A stretch of 64,000 bases of DNA from Lomentospora prolificans (Eukaryota > Ascomycota > Sordariomycetes > Microascales > Microascaceae). The translations under genes were made by a program, and so were the position numbers. Positions within the stretch are counted from its first letter, which is position 1. Each line of letters opens with the position of its first letter. Shown piece by piece: positions 36,101 to 47,512 of the stretch. The notes under the pieces are model-generated. The model made no database searches and had not been told where the DNA came from. It worked only from the letters and a program-made list of their open reading frames with translations. The stretch spans positions 3,286,001 to 3,350,000 of the forward strand of contig JARFXM010000004.1 in NCBI GenBank assembly GCA_029532625.1, in the 5' to 3' direction.

Positions 36101-39100
36101 CAATTATCTCTACCTCACATATAACGGCTCGGAGCATGATGTGAACTTCGACGACCAAGGTGTCATGGTTCTCGGATCTGGTGTCTACCGTATTGGTTCT
36201 TCCGTCGAGTTCGACTGGTGTTCCGTACGCGCTATTCGCACGCTTCGGGGAATGGGCTATAAGACCGTGATGGTCAACTACAACCCGGAGACTGTCAGTA
36301 CTGATTATGACGAGGCTGATAAGCTTTATTTCGAAAACATCAACCTGGAAACCGTTCTTGACATCTACCAGCTCGAGAACGCTAGCGGTGTTCTGGGAGC
36401 TATGGGTGGCCAGACCCCTAACAACATTGCCCTACCACTCTCTCGCGCTGGTGTTCGCGTTCTTGGTACCTCGCCTGAGATGATCGACTCCGCTGAGAAC
36501 CGTTACAAGTTCTCCCGTATGCTCGACCGCATTGGCGTCGATCAGCCTACATGGAAGGAGCTCACCAGCTTTGACGAGGCCAAGGCTTTCTGCCAGAAGG
36601 TCAGCTATCCCGTCCTGGTTCGTCCGTCGTATGTACTCTCTGGTGCCGCTATGAACACTGTTTACTCGGAGACCGATCTTGAAAACTACCTTGCTCAAGC
36701 CGCCGAGGTCTCCAGGGAGCATCCCGTGGTTATCACCAAGTATATTGAGAACGCCAAGGAGATTGAGATGGATGCCGTTGCCAAGGATGGCAAGGTCGTT
36801 TGCAAGTACATCTCCGAGCATGTGGAAAATGCAGGTGTGCATTCTGGTGATGCGACCTTGATTCTCCCTCCACAAGATCTAGAGCAGACCACCATCAACC
36901 GCATTGTTGAGGCAACTGAGAAGATTGGAGAGAACTTGAACGTTACTGGTCCCTTCAACATCCAGTTCATCGCTAAGGATAACGATATCAAGGTTATTGA
37001 GTGCAATGTCCGAGCCTCGCGATCATTCCCCTTTGTCTCGAAGGTTATGGGTGTGGATCTTATCGAGATTGCCACCAAGGCCATTATGGGCCAGCCCTTC
37101 GTTGAGAACCCCCAGAGCGATTTGCCTGCCGACTGTGTCGGCGTGAAGGTTCCCCAGTTCAGTTTCTCCCGCTTGTCCGGTGCCGATCCCGTGCTCGGTG
37201 TCGAGATGGCGTCAACTGGTGAAGTCGCTTGCTTCGGTGTTGACAAGTACGAGGCGTATCTCAAGGCTCTAATGTCGACCGGCTTCAAGATCCCCAAGGA
37301 GAACATTCTGCTATCTATTGGATCTTACAAGGATAAGAAGGAGATGCTCCCCTCTGTGCAAAAGCTTCAGCGACTTGGGTACAAACTCTTCGCTACTGCC
37401 GGTACCGCAGACTTCCTCCAGGAGCATGGTGTTCGGGTTCAGTACCTCGAGGTTCTCAGCAAAGATCAAGACTCGCAGAAGTCAGAATTCTCCCTAACGC
37501 AGCACCTAGCCAACAACATGATTGACCTTTACATCAACCTGCCGTCCAGCAACCGGTACCGCCGTCCTGCCAGTTACATGAGCAAGGGATACCAGACCCG
37601 CCGAATGGCCGTTGATTACCAGATCCCCCTGGTTACCAACGTGAAGAATGCCAAGATTCTTGTCGAAGCCATTGCCCGTCATTTTGACCTCGAGATCTGC
37701 AAGCGAGACTTCCAGACCAGCCATCGGACCGTTATCCTTCCTGGGCTTGTTAACATTGCCGCTTTCGTACCCGGCGTGGTGTCGCCGAACAATGACGATC
37801 TCCAGACCATCACCAAGGCCTCGGCTCTTGCAGGCTTCAGCATGCTTCGCGTCATGCCTCTCGGGTTAGAAGGTTCCATCACCGATGCCCTTTCCCTCAA
37901 GGTTGCCCAGCAAAACTCGAAGGCCGGCGCTTACTGTGACTTCAACTTCTCGGTCGCCGCCACCAGCAACAACGCCGATCAGATCAGCCAAGTTACAGGG
38001 GAAGTTGGTTCGCTCTTCATTCCGTTCAACCACCTCTCTTGCAACATCAGCAAGGTTGCTACGGTGACAGCCCACTTCGAATCTTGGCCGCAAAACAAGC
38101 CGATCGTTACGGATGCCAAGCTGACTGACCTTGCGTCCATCCTCTTGCTTGCTAGTCTCCATGACCGACGTATCCACGTGTCCTCCGTGACTACAAAGGA
38201 GGATATCCGTCTAATTGCGCTCAGCAAGGGCAAAGGCCTAAAGGTCACTTGCGATGTGTCAATCTATTCGCTGTACCTATCCCAAGATGACTTCCCCGGG
38301 TGCGAGAAGCTGCCAACTGCCGAGGATCAGCGTGCGCTCTGGGAGCATCTGAGTACTATTGACGTGTTTGCGATTGGCAGCCTTCCTTATCAGCTGGCGA
38401 CCTCTTGTGGCCACAAGCCTGACGCGTCCGTTGGTATAGCCGAAAGCCTGTCTCTACTTTTGACATCGGTGGCCGATGGGACCCTCACTATTGATGACGT
38501 GAAGACACGGTTGTACGATAACCCTGTGGAGATCTTTGAGCTTCATGACCAGCCGGGATCATCGATCGAGGTTGAGGTTGACCGACCGTTCCAAGTACCC
38601 ACAGATGGCACGACGTGGACCCCCTTCGCCGGCAAGACTCTAAAGGGAAGCATCCAGCGTGTCACCTTCATGGGCAAGACTCTGTCGATGGATGGCGAGC
38701 TTCTAGAGACGCAGCCGCTTGGCCAGGATGTATCTTCCCACACGCCGCCGTCTCACACGGCCACCTTGCCCATGTCGCCGCCCATGAAGCCGCTCCAGCC
38801 TTTCGATTCTCCATTGGATCTTGCCGGGCGTCGGGCGTCATTCCTTGCGGCGCCTCAGCGGCCAAACATCAGACCCAAGGGGCTTGAAGGTACGGGCTTC
38901 GGGCTATCGCCGGCTTTGAAACCTTCGCCGTTTGACGAGCTTCCGGCTCTGGCGGGCCAGCTGCAGCCGCAGCACGTGTCTCCCATTTTGGAGCTCATCT
39001 CACAGGCTTCTGCGTTCAAGCGATCGCATGTACTCTCAGTCAAGCAATACACGCGGGCCGATCTCCACTTGCTCTTCACCTTGGCACAGGAGATGCGGTT

Positions 39101-40102
39101 GGGTGTTCAACGCGAGGGCGTCCTCGACGTTCTGAAGGGCCGTGTACTTTGTACGCTCTTTTACGAGCCCTCGACGCGTACGTCGGCCTCGTTTGATGCC
39201 GCTATGCAGCGACTGGGTGGTCGTACGATCGCCATTGCCACATCCCAGTCGTCGGTGAACAAGGGCGAGACGCTGCAAGACACGTTGAGAACTCTTGGCT
39301 GCTATGGTGATGCCATTGTGCTGCGCCACCCCGACGAGGCCAGTGCAGACGTTGCACAGAGGTACTCGTCTGTTCCGGTGATTAACGGTGGCAACGGAAG
39401 CAAGGAGCATCCCACCCAGGCATTCCTGGACCTGTTCACGATCCGAGAGGAGAGGGGCACTGTTGAGGGCCTGACAATCACATTCGTCGGTGACCTCCTC
39501 TACGGTCGTACGGTTCACTCGCTCGTGTATCTCCTTCGTCATTACCAAGTTAGGATTCAGTTGGTGGCTCCTCGGGGACTCTCACTGCCAGCGGAGATCC
39601 GCGATCAGCTCATTGCCGAAGGACGTCTTCTGCGCGAATCGGAGAGACTGACGGAAGAGATACTCGCTGACAGCGATGTGCTCTACTGCACGCGAATTCA
39701 AAAGGAGAGGTTCCCGTCGGAGCAAGACTACGAGAAAGTCAAGGGATCGTACCGCATTGATAACGCGACACTCAAGTACACGAAGCCGGAGACGGTGGTT
39801 ATGCATCCCCTCCCCAGGAACGAAGAAGTGGCGGAGGAAGTCGATTTCGACCAGCAGAGAGCAGCGTACTTTAGACAGGTAAGAAAGAGTCTAGTCCATT
39901 TATGCGCCCCCTTCCCCCCTTTTATTTCCACTCCTTCTTTGCCCTTCCCTAGACGCAGGGCAGAGAAAAATGGTCCTGTCCAGCTGGCGTGGGAAAGAGA
40001 TATAGCAACTTTTCCTTGACAAGAACAAGGCTAACATGATTCTAGATGCGGTATGGTCTATACTGCCGCATGGCTCTGCTGGCGCTGGTGATGAGTCGTT
40101 GA
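33115..40102 (+). CDS. pyrABCN: PyrABCN: glutamine amidotransferase, carbamoyl-phosphate synthase, inactive DHOase-like domain, aspartate transcarbamylase
   Basis: This multifunctional protein makes carbamoyl phosphate from glutamine, bicarbonate and ATP, then N-carbamoyl-aspartate, the first two steps of de novo pyrimidine synthesis. Exons are 33115-33727, 33793-39878 and 40046-40102, giving 2251 residues. The amidotransferase small subunit region and the GATase domain cover about residues 10-430, with the nucleophile in FGICLGHQLL and the His/Glu pair in VQFHPEST. The two synthetase halves start near 450 ([20 protein letters not shown]) and 990 (VMVLGSGVYRIGSSVEFDW). A dihydroorotase-like domain at about 1515-1830 lacks the metal-binding HxH. 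A proline-rich linker (SHTPPSHTATLPMSPPMKP) precedes the transcarbamylase at about 1935-2251, with carbamoyl-phosphate motif FYEPSTRTSASF, HPTQAFLDLFT and HPLPRNEEVAEEVD. The last 57-nt exon supplies MRYGLYCRMALLALVMSR. UTP feedback inhibition and transcriptional control by uracil are known for the family; nothing specific is visible here. Confidence 0.97.
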
Positions 40103-40141
40103 GAAGGGAGCGGGAAATGGACGTTAACCAGTTGAACGGGT

Positions 40142-40187
40142 GGAGCGTGAGGCACTTTGAGGTCGGAGCGTGAGGCACTTTGAGGTC
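40142..40187. repeat. two perfect tandem copies of a 23-bp unit
   Basis: The unit beginning GGAGCGTGAGGCACTTTGAG is repeated exactly twice, followed by the first six bases of a third copy. It starts 39 bases after the pyrABCN stop, in the 3' UTR. Confidence 0.9.
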
Positions 40188-40616
40188 GGAGCGGGGAGAC
40201 GAGGCAGTAGAGAGAGTCTAGGTTGGAGGAAGGCCTTCTTTCTTTTCTTCTTCTCGTCGTCTGCGTTGTTGCCTCGTACTCATGTTTACCCAACAAAACA
40301 GAAGTCGCAACGGGGAAAAAGTCATGGATGTACTTGGATTGGTCTATTACTGTCTTCTTCTTCTTCTTTTTTTTTTTTTCGTTTTTTTTTTTCTTTTTAC
40401 ATTTTCATTCTTCCTTTCTTTCATCTCTAGTCTCTCGGAACTTACATACATTTTGAAGGACTTGACGCGGATTTCCGAGTTGGAATCCGCCAGTGCATTA
40501 GACCATAATTACGAGCATCACGGGCTCTGTATACATACGTATTATTTTGGGGCGTCTGGGAGGCATAGATTATTCTTTTTCGGGGTTCACGATACCATTA
40601 TCTATCTGTATGTCTA

Positions 40617-40660
40617 GTATACGTTTTGTATGAATATTATCCACGTGTATACGTTTTGTA

Positions 40661-40691
<31 letters not shown>
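40617..40691. repeat. 16-bp direct repeat and (TG)n microsatellite
   Basis: The 16-base word GTATACGTTTTGTATG occurs at 40617-40632 and again at 40647-40662. The second copy runs straight into a (TG) run of about 13 units ending near 40691 and followed by TATATATG. Confidence 0.85.
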
Positions 40692-40699
<8 letters not shown>

Positions 40700-41615
40700 G
40701 CTCGGTCTCGGCATCGGTCAATTTGCAACCTTGACGTTGAGAACACCCACTAGCCAGCTGAGCCCTCTTCCCAAGTACCGTCCAGTGCAATACCCTGGAT
40801 GGACTGGAGACCAGCGTGATTGTTCAGAAACAGCCAGCGTGGGGTGATGGTGAGCTGGCATTCCATGTCGTAGAGCCAGCTAACAAGAGTAAGAGCCTTT
40901 GTCAATTGCGGCGCCACCCGCTTGCGTGAATCGCCCGATCCAGTGTTCCGGCATTTTCCAGGCTTCGATTTCGATGTTCCACGTCAAGGACCAATCTTCT
41001 GGATCCTTCCAAGTGGCAACCTGGTGAGATGATCGATCAATTGGTCCAGCCGCCCGTAGCCAGCTGGCCAGCGTCGAAGTCACTCCATCACTCCATGACC
41101 ATGACGGATGTCATCTCGATGCTGACCATGTCCATGTCCACATTATGAATGTGGGCCAGGTGCACTACAACAGACAACAGAGGCGTGGACCAGGGATGGA
41201 CATGGACACTCTCGCATCAATTGATGCGCAGTTGATACAAGACATATAGTTATATTATATATTGGGCCGCCAGCTCTCTCCCGCCACGCTGGCTATCTCC
41301 AGAAGCACCTGCCTCGACAACAAATCGATCCATACTGATCCATCCCGTCTTCAGGTCCTTTGGGTCCGTCGGCTTCTTCGCTGAGCGCCGCATTTATATA
41401 TCTCTCGCGCTCTTTTCTCCCCCGCTCTCTCGTTGGCTTTCCCCGACCTGCTTGGCCTGCCTTGCACTAGGCGTTTGCTGGCATTTTTTTGTTCTTTTTT
41501 ATTCTCCAATTGATCTATGTCTCGTCGATTCTACCCCGCCATCGATTGATTGACTGGTTGGGTTGGTTGATTGATTGATCCCGTCTCCTTACAAACCCAC
41601 TCTCGCAACCGGTTT

Positions 41616-42627
41616 ATGACGAGTATTGCGATCCGCCTCGCCCGCAACGTGAGGATGGCTCTCCACCCGCCGCAAGAAGAGAAGCTCATCTGTAAGTCGA
41701 GTCTGTTTCCCACCAGACCCTCTCTCCCTCTCTCCATCCAGGTTTCGAAACACAAGAACCTCGGAACAAAAAAAAAAGCAAACCCCACCCATGGCTAACC
41801 TCACCCATCACCGCTCACCAGTCGGCCCCTCCGAAGGCAAAGCCCCCCAATTCACCCTCGGCACCCTCCACCGCGCCGACCTCAACCCGACGTCGCCCAT
41901 CCCCCAATTCCACACCTGGTACACCCAAGCCCGCTCCGCCGGCCTCCCCGCCCCGCAAACCTGCGTCCTCTCCACCGCCTCCCTCCCCTCCGGTCGCGTG
42001 TCCTCGCGCGTCGTCTACCTCAAGGAGCTCGACGCCTCCGGCGCCTTCGTCATCTACTCCAACTTTGGCACCTCCCGCAAGGCCGAGGACCTCGAAACAA
42101 ACTCCTCCGCTAGCCTCGTCTTCTGGTGGGAACCCTTGCAGAGGCAGGTCAGGGTCGAGGGCGTCGCTGCCCGCATGACTCCCCAGGAGAGCCAGGCGTA
42201 TTACGATACGAGGGAGAGGGGGAGCAGGATCGGCGCGTGGGCGAGTAAGCAGAGTGTTGTTCTGGAACCCGTGGAGAAGAAGAAGAAGAACAAGAACAAG
42301 AACAGCAGCGAGATGAACGGCGTCCAGGACGTCGACGACGACAATGAGGATGATGACGACGACGACGACGACGACGACATCGTAGATGACGGCAGGGAGA
42401 GGCTAGAGGGCTGGGTGCACAATGTCGAGAATAGGTTCGAGGGCCGCGACAAAATCCCCTGTCCCGATTACTGGGGTGGCCTGAGGATCGTGCCGGACAG
42501 GGTCGAGTTTTGGCAGGGGAGGAAGAGCAGGCTGCACGACCGCTTCGTCTACGAGCGGGAGAGCCCGGTCGTAGAGGGCAGCGGCGTGACTGAGGCGAAG
42601 TGGACCTTGAACAGGTTGAGCCCGTGA
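41616..42627 (+). CDS. pdx3: pyridoxamine 5'-phosphate oxidase
   Basis: This FMN enzyme oxidises pyridoxamine- or pyridoxine-5'-phosphate to pyridoxal phosphate (vitamin B6 salvage). Exons are 41616-41691 and 41822-42627 (293 residues), joined as EEKLIFGPSEGKAPQFTLG. Family landmarks in order are LNPTSPIPQFHTWYTQA, CVLSTASLPSGRVSSRVVYL, GAFVIYSNFGTSRKAEDLE, ASLVFWWEPLQRQVRVEG and, near the end, PDYWGGLRIVPDRVEFWQGR with SRLHDRFVYERE and a C-terminal RLSP. Between the halves lies an unusual low-complexity insert of some 50 residues: a Lys/Asn run (KKKKNKNKN), then an Asp-rich run with ten consecutive Asp. An in-frame second ATG (41655) follows a short basic N-terminus (MTSIAIRLARNVR), so a mitochondrial long form and a cytosolic short form are possible. 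Confidence 0.93.
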
Positions 42628-43024
42628 TGGCGCTATACACCTCGACTTCATCGATAGAACTCATCGCTGCAGCCTTTAATTGTATAGATGGATATTTTAC
42701 GACGACTAGACAAAAATAAAATAAAAAAATAAAAATAAAAATCTGCATTAATGCCATGGATAAGACGTAAAGCTACGACTAGACTCGGAGTACGATCCTA
42801 AGCTAGTCAACCGTGAAGCTTCGATTATAATATCAATAATCTATTCAGAAAAACCGTGGTGTGGCAAATGCAAAGCAACGTCCTCTGCTAATAACCAAAT
42901 GAACGACTCCCATGTTCCCCCCTAAGCGCCCAAGGAAAATACACGTCTGTACTGATGCCTGTAAACAATTTCATACGAACCAGTGGCATACCTGGCCTAC
43001 ACGTTGAGAAAAAGCGGCACTTGC
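42628..43024. other. convergent intergenic region, PDX3 to aminopeptidase
   Basis: A 397-bp region between two gene 3' ends. An AAAATAAAA-rich stretch at about 42714-42741 could serve as the polyadenylation region of the oxidase gene. Nothing else is seen. Confidence 0.6.
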
Positions 43025-44371
43025 TTAGAGCTCGCCATCGCCGACCTGGCCAGATGAGCCAAAGTCGTTGAAGCCCAGCTCGTAAACGAGGCCGAGCGTC
43101 ATCTGAGCGTGCTGTAGCATGTGATCGAACGAGAGAGTGTCGATGGTATCGGCCGTCGAGTGGATATGGGGGCTCGAAAGATCGAAAGAAGACTCGATGA
43201 CAAAAGCAGATGGATATCCAGCCTTGGACGCCGAGGCATGGTCGGAACAGGCATAACCGCACTTAGTCTCAACGTAGCTAATGTTGCAGTACTACGGACA
43301 ATTCACGTTAGTTGTTGAAAAAAGTCCAAGCACGGAAATCCAGTGCGATAAAAGACGAAGCCTTACCTGATCAATGACGGTCTTGATAAAGGTAGTAAGA
43401 CCGGGGTGGACATAGTCAGTAATCACACCAACACTCTCGGGCTGGCCGGCATCAAGAGTCTTCTTCGTGTAACCAGTCATGTCCTGCTGAAGCATGGCCT
43501 TCACGTCCCTGCCCTGCCTCTCGTATTCCGAGAAGATGGCCTGGCTGCCCAAGAGGCCGCCCTCCTCAGCACTGTACCAGTGGAACTCAATGGTGTTCTG
43601 CGCCTTTCCAGCTACGACATCCTCGTCCTGAAGGAGCGTCCTCAAGACTTCGAGAATAGTAACGGTGCCACTGCCATCGTCGTCCGCACCAGGCGCAGGA
43701 AGGACACTCGGGAGCCACAGGTTCAGGCTGTCTTGGTGGGCACCAATGACGACTGTGCTGTTGGTCTGGCCTGGGATAGTCACAATAGCAGAGGTCTGGG
43801 GCCACGAGTGCTTGAACATGCGAGCAGAGACCGTCTCATCGGCACCGGCTTCGGAGATGATGTCGTTGATTCGGGAGAAAAGCCACTCCGACGACTGTCG
43901 GCCGTAATCGGACTTGTAGTATCGGGTGTGGAAGCTTGTGAGCTTCTGGAGGTTGCTCTTCATCTCATGCTTGGAGAGATTCTTGAGGAGCTGGCTAACC
44001 GCGCCTTGCTTCTTACACTTCTTTGGAAATTCGACCGTGGATCGTGCATGGAGGTTCTGCGCACCGAGGTCTTCGGTGTAGGAGATGTCCATGAAGCGTC
44101 GGCCGTTCTAGGAAACCAGAACGCGTTAGTAGGTGGCGATGGTACTAGAAAAGGTCATCTTGCGTGTGCAGGAAACACTCACTCGACGCAACTCCCACTT
44201 CTCCTCCTCAGTCACCCTTCGAGTCTCGCCAGGGCTCAGCTCGATCAGATATGTCTCCGTGTCGGCAGCTTCGGGGTAAAGCATCACATGGTTGACCTCG
44301 TCCGGCTCGGAGAAGCGAGCGCTTACGGCGGGGAGAGCTGTCGCCAGCAGAGCGGCAGTAGAGAACTTCAT
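43025..44371 (-). CDS. lap1: secreted leucine aminopeptidase (M28E family)
   Basis: This extracellular zinc exopeptidase removes N-terminal residues such as leucine from peptides, usually for nitrogen supply. Exons are 44371-44183, 44107-43367 and 43291-43025 (398 residues). The introns have donors GTGAGT and GTAAGG and acceptors CTAG and GTAG. A signal peptide (MKFSTAALLATALPAVSA) is followed by a propeptide. The peptidase domain shows the two-zinc pattern of the Aeromonas/fungal M28 enzymes: His in VVIGAHQDSLN, bridging Asp in PGADDDGSGT, catalytic and ligand Glu pair in YSAEEGGLLGS, Asp in LQQDMTGYTK and the final His in SPHIHSTADTID. A cysteine pair for the usual disulfide is in CGYACSDHASASK. 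Length fits the family (about 390). A 330-codon frame open on the opposite strand is a shadow of this gene. Confidence 0.95.
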
Positions 44372-45665
44372 CTTGGCGAGGCAGAACCGGATGCTTAGGA
44401 GTTTGGGGTAACAATTTGAGAGGATAGAGTAAGAAAACAGGAGGAAGACACTGGTGAATGTAGGGGGAAAGGATTATGAGATGGGAAACGAGACGTTCGG
44501 AGCTGGGGGTGTTTCATGTCCGAGGTATGGCCTTGTCGTGGGTTGCCTGGCTGTCCACGCTGAGGCGCTGAGGCGATACATTACGTTAGCCAGCGGCCAG
44601 GCCAGTCGAATTGATCCACTATACCACATTCAGCACACACCCACTGTTTGCCGTTGCTGTGCCTGCTGCGGGGATCCGTTCCTCCACCTGACTCACTGGG
44701 TGTGGTTTGCCTTATCGAACCAATCATCAATGCTGGCTGGCTGTCTCCCAGGTCCCACCGGCCCACTGAGCGAGGCATCACATGGCTGGTTCCCCAATCC
44801 ACCTTCCCCGACTGCTGTCTCCCCTGTCCTATGTCGTCATTTAATAATACGCCTTCTCCAACCAAGCCTCACCAAATAACCATGGTGAAGCTGCACGAAC
44901 TGTCCTTCAACAGCCAGCCCCAACAAACTGTGCGAGCACACCACCGCAGTTTAGCTATATTCGCTTGGAAACTGACGGGTTCCTGCTTTGACAAGCCTGA
45001 GGCGAGTACTCGAGCTGCAGCCGGATTCACGTTGAGCGTACTAAAGCAGAAATTGACTTCCTCTACCGCCTGTCGAGTATGCTTGGTCGCCTCAGACTTA
45101 AACAGATCCTGCATCGTTTTCTGACGCCATTTAGATTCGGCGCTGTTACGTATACACGAGCCCATCAAGAAAAAAAAAAAAAAAAAAAAAAAAAGAGTAA
45201 AGTCCTTGGGCTAGCCTCTTGTAAGAGGTACTAACGTCCCCGACATTGGCAGCGAGCTGCCGCCAGTTTACAACCTGTGGATGTCTCTTCGACCAACTGT
45301 TCGAGCCGTAAGAGGCTATACAGTTGACCGACTTCTGGCTTCTCGACTTAGAAAATAAATAAGAGCAAACACTGGTACTCTGGATTGTTTCGAAAATCAA
45401 AACGCTCTATTGGAAATATTCTGCATACGATGACGGGTTTCTCGCCCAGCTGATGCCAAAGAAAAGATGTATATGATCAAAGAAAGCCTGTCAATGTGAT
45501 CCGACCCGGATATCGCTAAAAAGTCCGTGATACCATGTTCTGAATGCAGCTGTCCTGCTCGCTCAACCACTATGTCGATGTGGGGAGAATCGCCTTTGCT
45601 CTCCTTGACGCCTTTCCTTCTCGGAGACGCGCAATCACCGCTATCTCGCGTGTTAAGTGACGCTC
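44372..45665. other. intergenic region upstream of lap1 and downstream of the AFG1-like gene
   Basis: Both flanking genes are on the minus strand, so this holds the aminopeptidase promoter and the 3' flank of the AFG1-like gene. A run of 25 A bases lies at 45170-45194. No gene is supported. Confidence 0.55.
45170..45194. repeat. A25 homopolymer
   Basis: Twenty-five A bases in a row. It is not preceded by any recognisable coding remnant or flanked by an obvious target-site duplication, so a retroposed poly(A) tail is not supported. The exact length may be affected by sequencing. Confidence 0.9.
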
Positions 45666-47512
45666 TTACATGCTGTCCTCCATGCGTCGGCTTCGGACCT
45701 TGGCCCAGTCGTCCTTCTCCTTCTTGCCACCCTCCTTCTCCAAGCCCATGCCCCTCTCAACCCACTGCCTACTTCCCATCTCACTAAGTCGTGAGAGCGC
45801 ACGAGCAAAAGCAAAAGCTTCCTCCTCACCCGTGAATAGAGGCGAGGACTTGAGCTGCTCAACGTTGTGGCCAATGTCTTCGAGGAAGTGACCAATCATA
45901 GATTCGGGGCTTTCTCTGCTTTCGTTGCCTTCGTCCTTTAGAGATGCTGCTAGCTCATCGCGCGAGACAAATAGCTCCGTCAATGGCTTCTCGGTCGTCA
46001 AAACCAGTTTCGCCTGCCGCTCATATACGGCGTCGATAAAGGTAATGAAGCGTCGTGCGAGATCTCGCTCTTTGAAGGTCATACCCGGCACGTCCGTGAT
46101 GATAAACGCATCGTAGCTGCGCATTAGTTCGAGGTAATCGGCTGCCGAGGTGGGCTGTCTTATCAGCTCATCAAACGTGAACCAAGCACAAGTCCCGCTC
46201 ACTCTAGGGATGTAAATCTTTCGGCCCCAGACTGTTTGTACCTCGGGGTGCGGCTCCGGGGACTCGGGGTCACCCAGGAAGCGGAACCACTTTTCGGCGT
46301 GCGATGCAGCGTGGGCGTCAAGCGGCGTATGATAGACGCCCGAGGGAGGGCGGGGAATCTTTCGGTAATCGGTCGGCGAGTCGAGGTTTATCACGTGGAG
46401 TCGGCTCTTGAGAAGATTGATGGCGGGGATAAATGACTCGCGCTGCACGCCGTTCTTGTAGAGTTCATCGGGATGTCGGTTTGATGTGGTGACCAACACA
46501 ACCCCATGCGACATGAGGGCTTCAAGAAGTCTTTTTGCCCACGTTGAATTAGCAAATCTTCTTCTTTGTCCCTACGTACTGTAGACCTCATATTTCACTC
46601 CTTACCTCCTCAAAATCATGGCGTCCGCCACATCGGTACATTGAAACTCGTCAAAGCAGAGAACACTTCCCTGCTCAGCAATATCGGCGGCAATAAACGG
46701 AATCGTGTCGATGTCGATCCCATGCTCCATCTTGAGTTTGTGAGAGCGCTTATGCACATCCTGCATGAAGTTGTGGAAGTGAATTCGTGTCTTGGTCTTG
46801 ATCGAGCTCGGGAGCGTATCGTAGAACAGGTCCATAAGCATGGTCTTCCCGCTGCCGACATCTCCGTAAAGATATAGGCCGCGTGGTAAGTTCTCGGGGA
46901 TAGCACCAATTGCGGCCTTTGTCTGGTTGCTCTTGAAGAGACCGCCGAAAAAGGACTTGGAGGGCTTCAGCGAATCGATAGTTGGGCGCACTACCTCGGG
47001 CGCGTAATAACCGACAAGCTCATCGTGGAGATGTTGTAGACTTTGTATTATACCTGGAGCCAGAGCATCAGCGCCGGCGTCTTGCTTCGAAGCCAAGGAA
47101 TGGGAAATTCCACAAACTTACCTCGCTGGTGCTCGTCGTTTCGAAGTCTTCCGTTCGCAACTCTCGCATCGTACTCCTGAATGGGCCCTATGTCGTCGTG
47201 GTTGACTGCCGGGCTTGTTAGCCAAAGACTTCTCCACCCCACTCCTACACCTAGCGGGGTTGTGTCGGCAGTCATGGTGCTCTCCCTACCATTCTCTGAG
47301 GTGGCCGCAGCAACACTACTACTTTGCCTCATACAAATCCTGGGTATAGTAGCTTGGGGTATCGCGCCGGCGTATGCCCTAGCAGGGAGCGTGGTGTTTC
47401 TTCTGGCTGGCAGTGTACATATCCCTTGGCGAAGTTCGCGAAGGGGTGCGGCGGCGCGGAGCCTCGCCGCGTTCGCGGGGAGACGAACAAGAGGGGAATG
47501 TGTACCACGCAT
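45666..47512 (-). CDS. AFG1/LACE1-like mitochondrial AAA-type ATPase
   Basis: Proteins of the AFG1/LACE1 family are matrix-facing ATPases of the mitochondrial inner membrane that help degrade or handle respiratory-chain subunits. Exons are 47512-47122, 47053-46606 and 46530-45666 (567 residues). The joins restore NDEHQRGIIQSLQHLHDELV and ADAMILRRLLEALMSHGVVL. The N-terminus is Arg-rich with few acids (MRGTHSPLVRLPANAARLRA), a typical presequence. Landmarks are PIQEYDARVANGRLR, VVRPTIDSLKP, FFGGLFK, Walker A GDVGSGKTMLMDLFYD, Walker B VLCFDEFQCTDVADAM, the sensor-like VVLVTTSNRHPDELYKNG and FTFDELIRQPTSAADYLEL. A 45-nt stretch inside exon 1 (47250-47206) has good splice signals and is a multiple of three; if spliced out the protein is 552 residues. 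Confidence 0.92.

Larger units (their letters stand above)
40103..41615. other. intergenic region, pyrABCN to PDX3
   Basis: This region holds the pyrABCN 3' flank (with a 23-bp tandem repeat, a T/C-rich tract near 40352-40400 and a TG microsatellite) and the promoter of the pyridoxamine-phosphate oxidase gene. A TATA-like TTTATATATC is seen at 41393-41402, followed by C/T-rich sequence. No gene is supported. Confidence 0.6.

Noticed and set aside
43406..44398. Plus-strand open frame of 330 codons
   Set aside because: It lies exactly antisense to the secreted aminopeptidase gene, whose exons have signal peptide, zinc ligands and splice sites. The open antisense frame follows from codon bias of that gene.
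45170..45194. A25 run as the tail of a retroposed element
   Set aside because: No coding remnant precedes it and no flanking duplication is visible; a plain homopolymer explains it.
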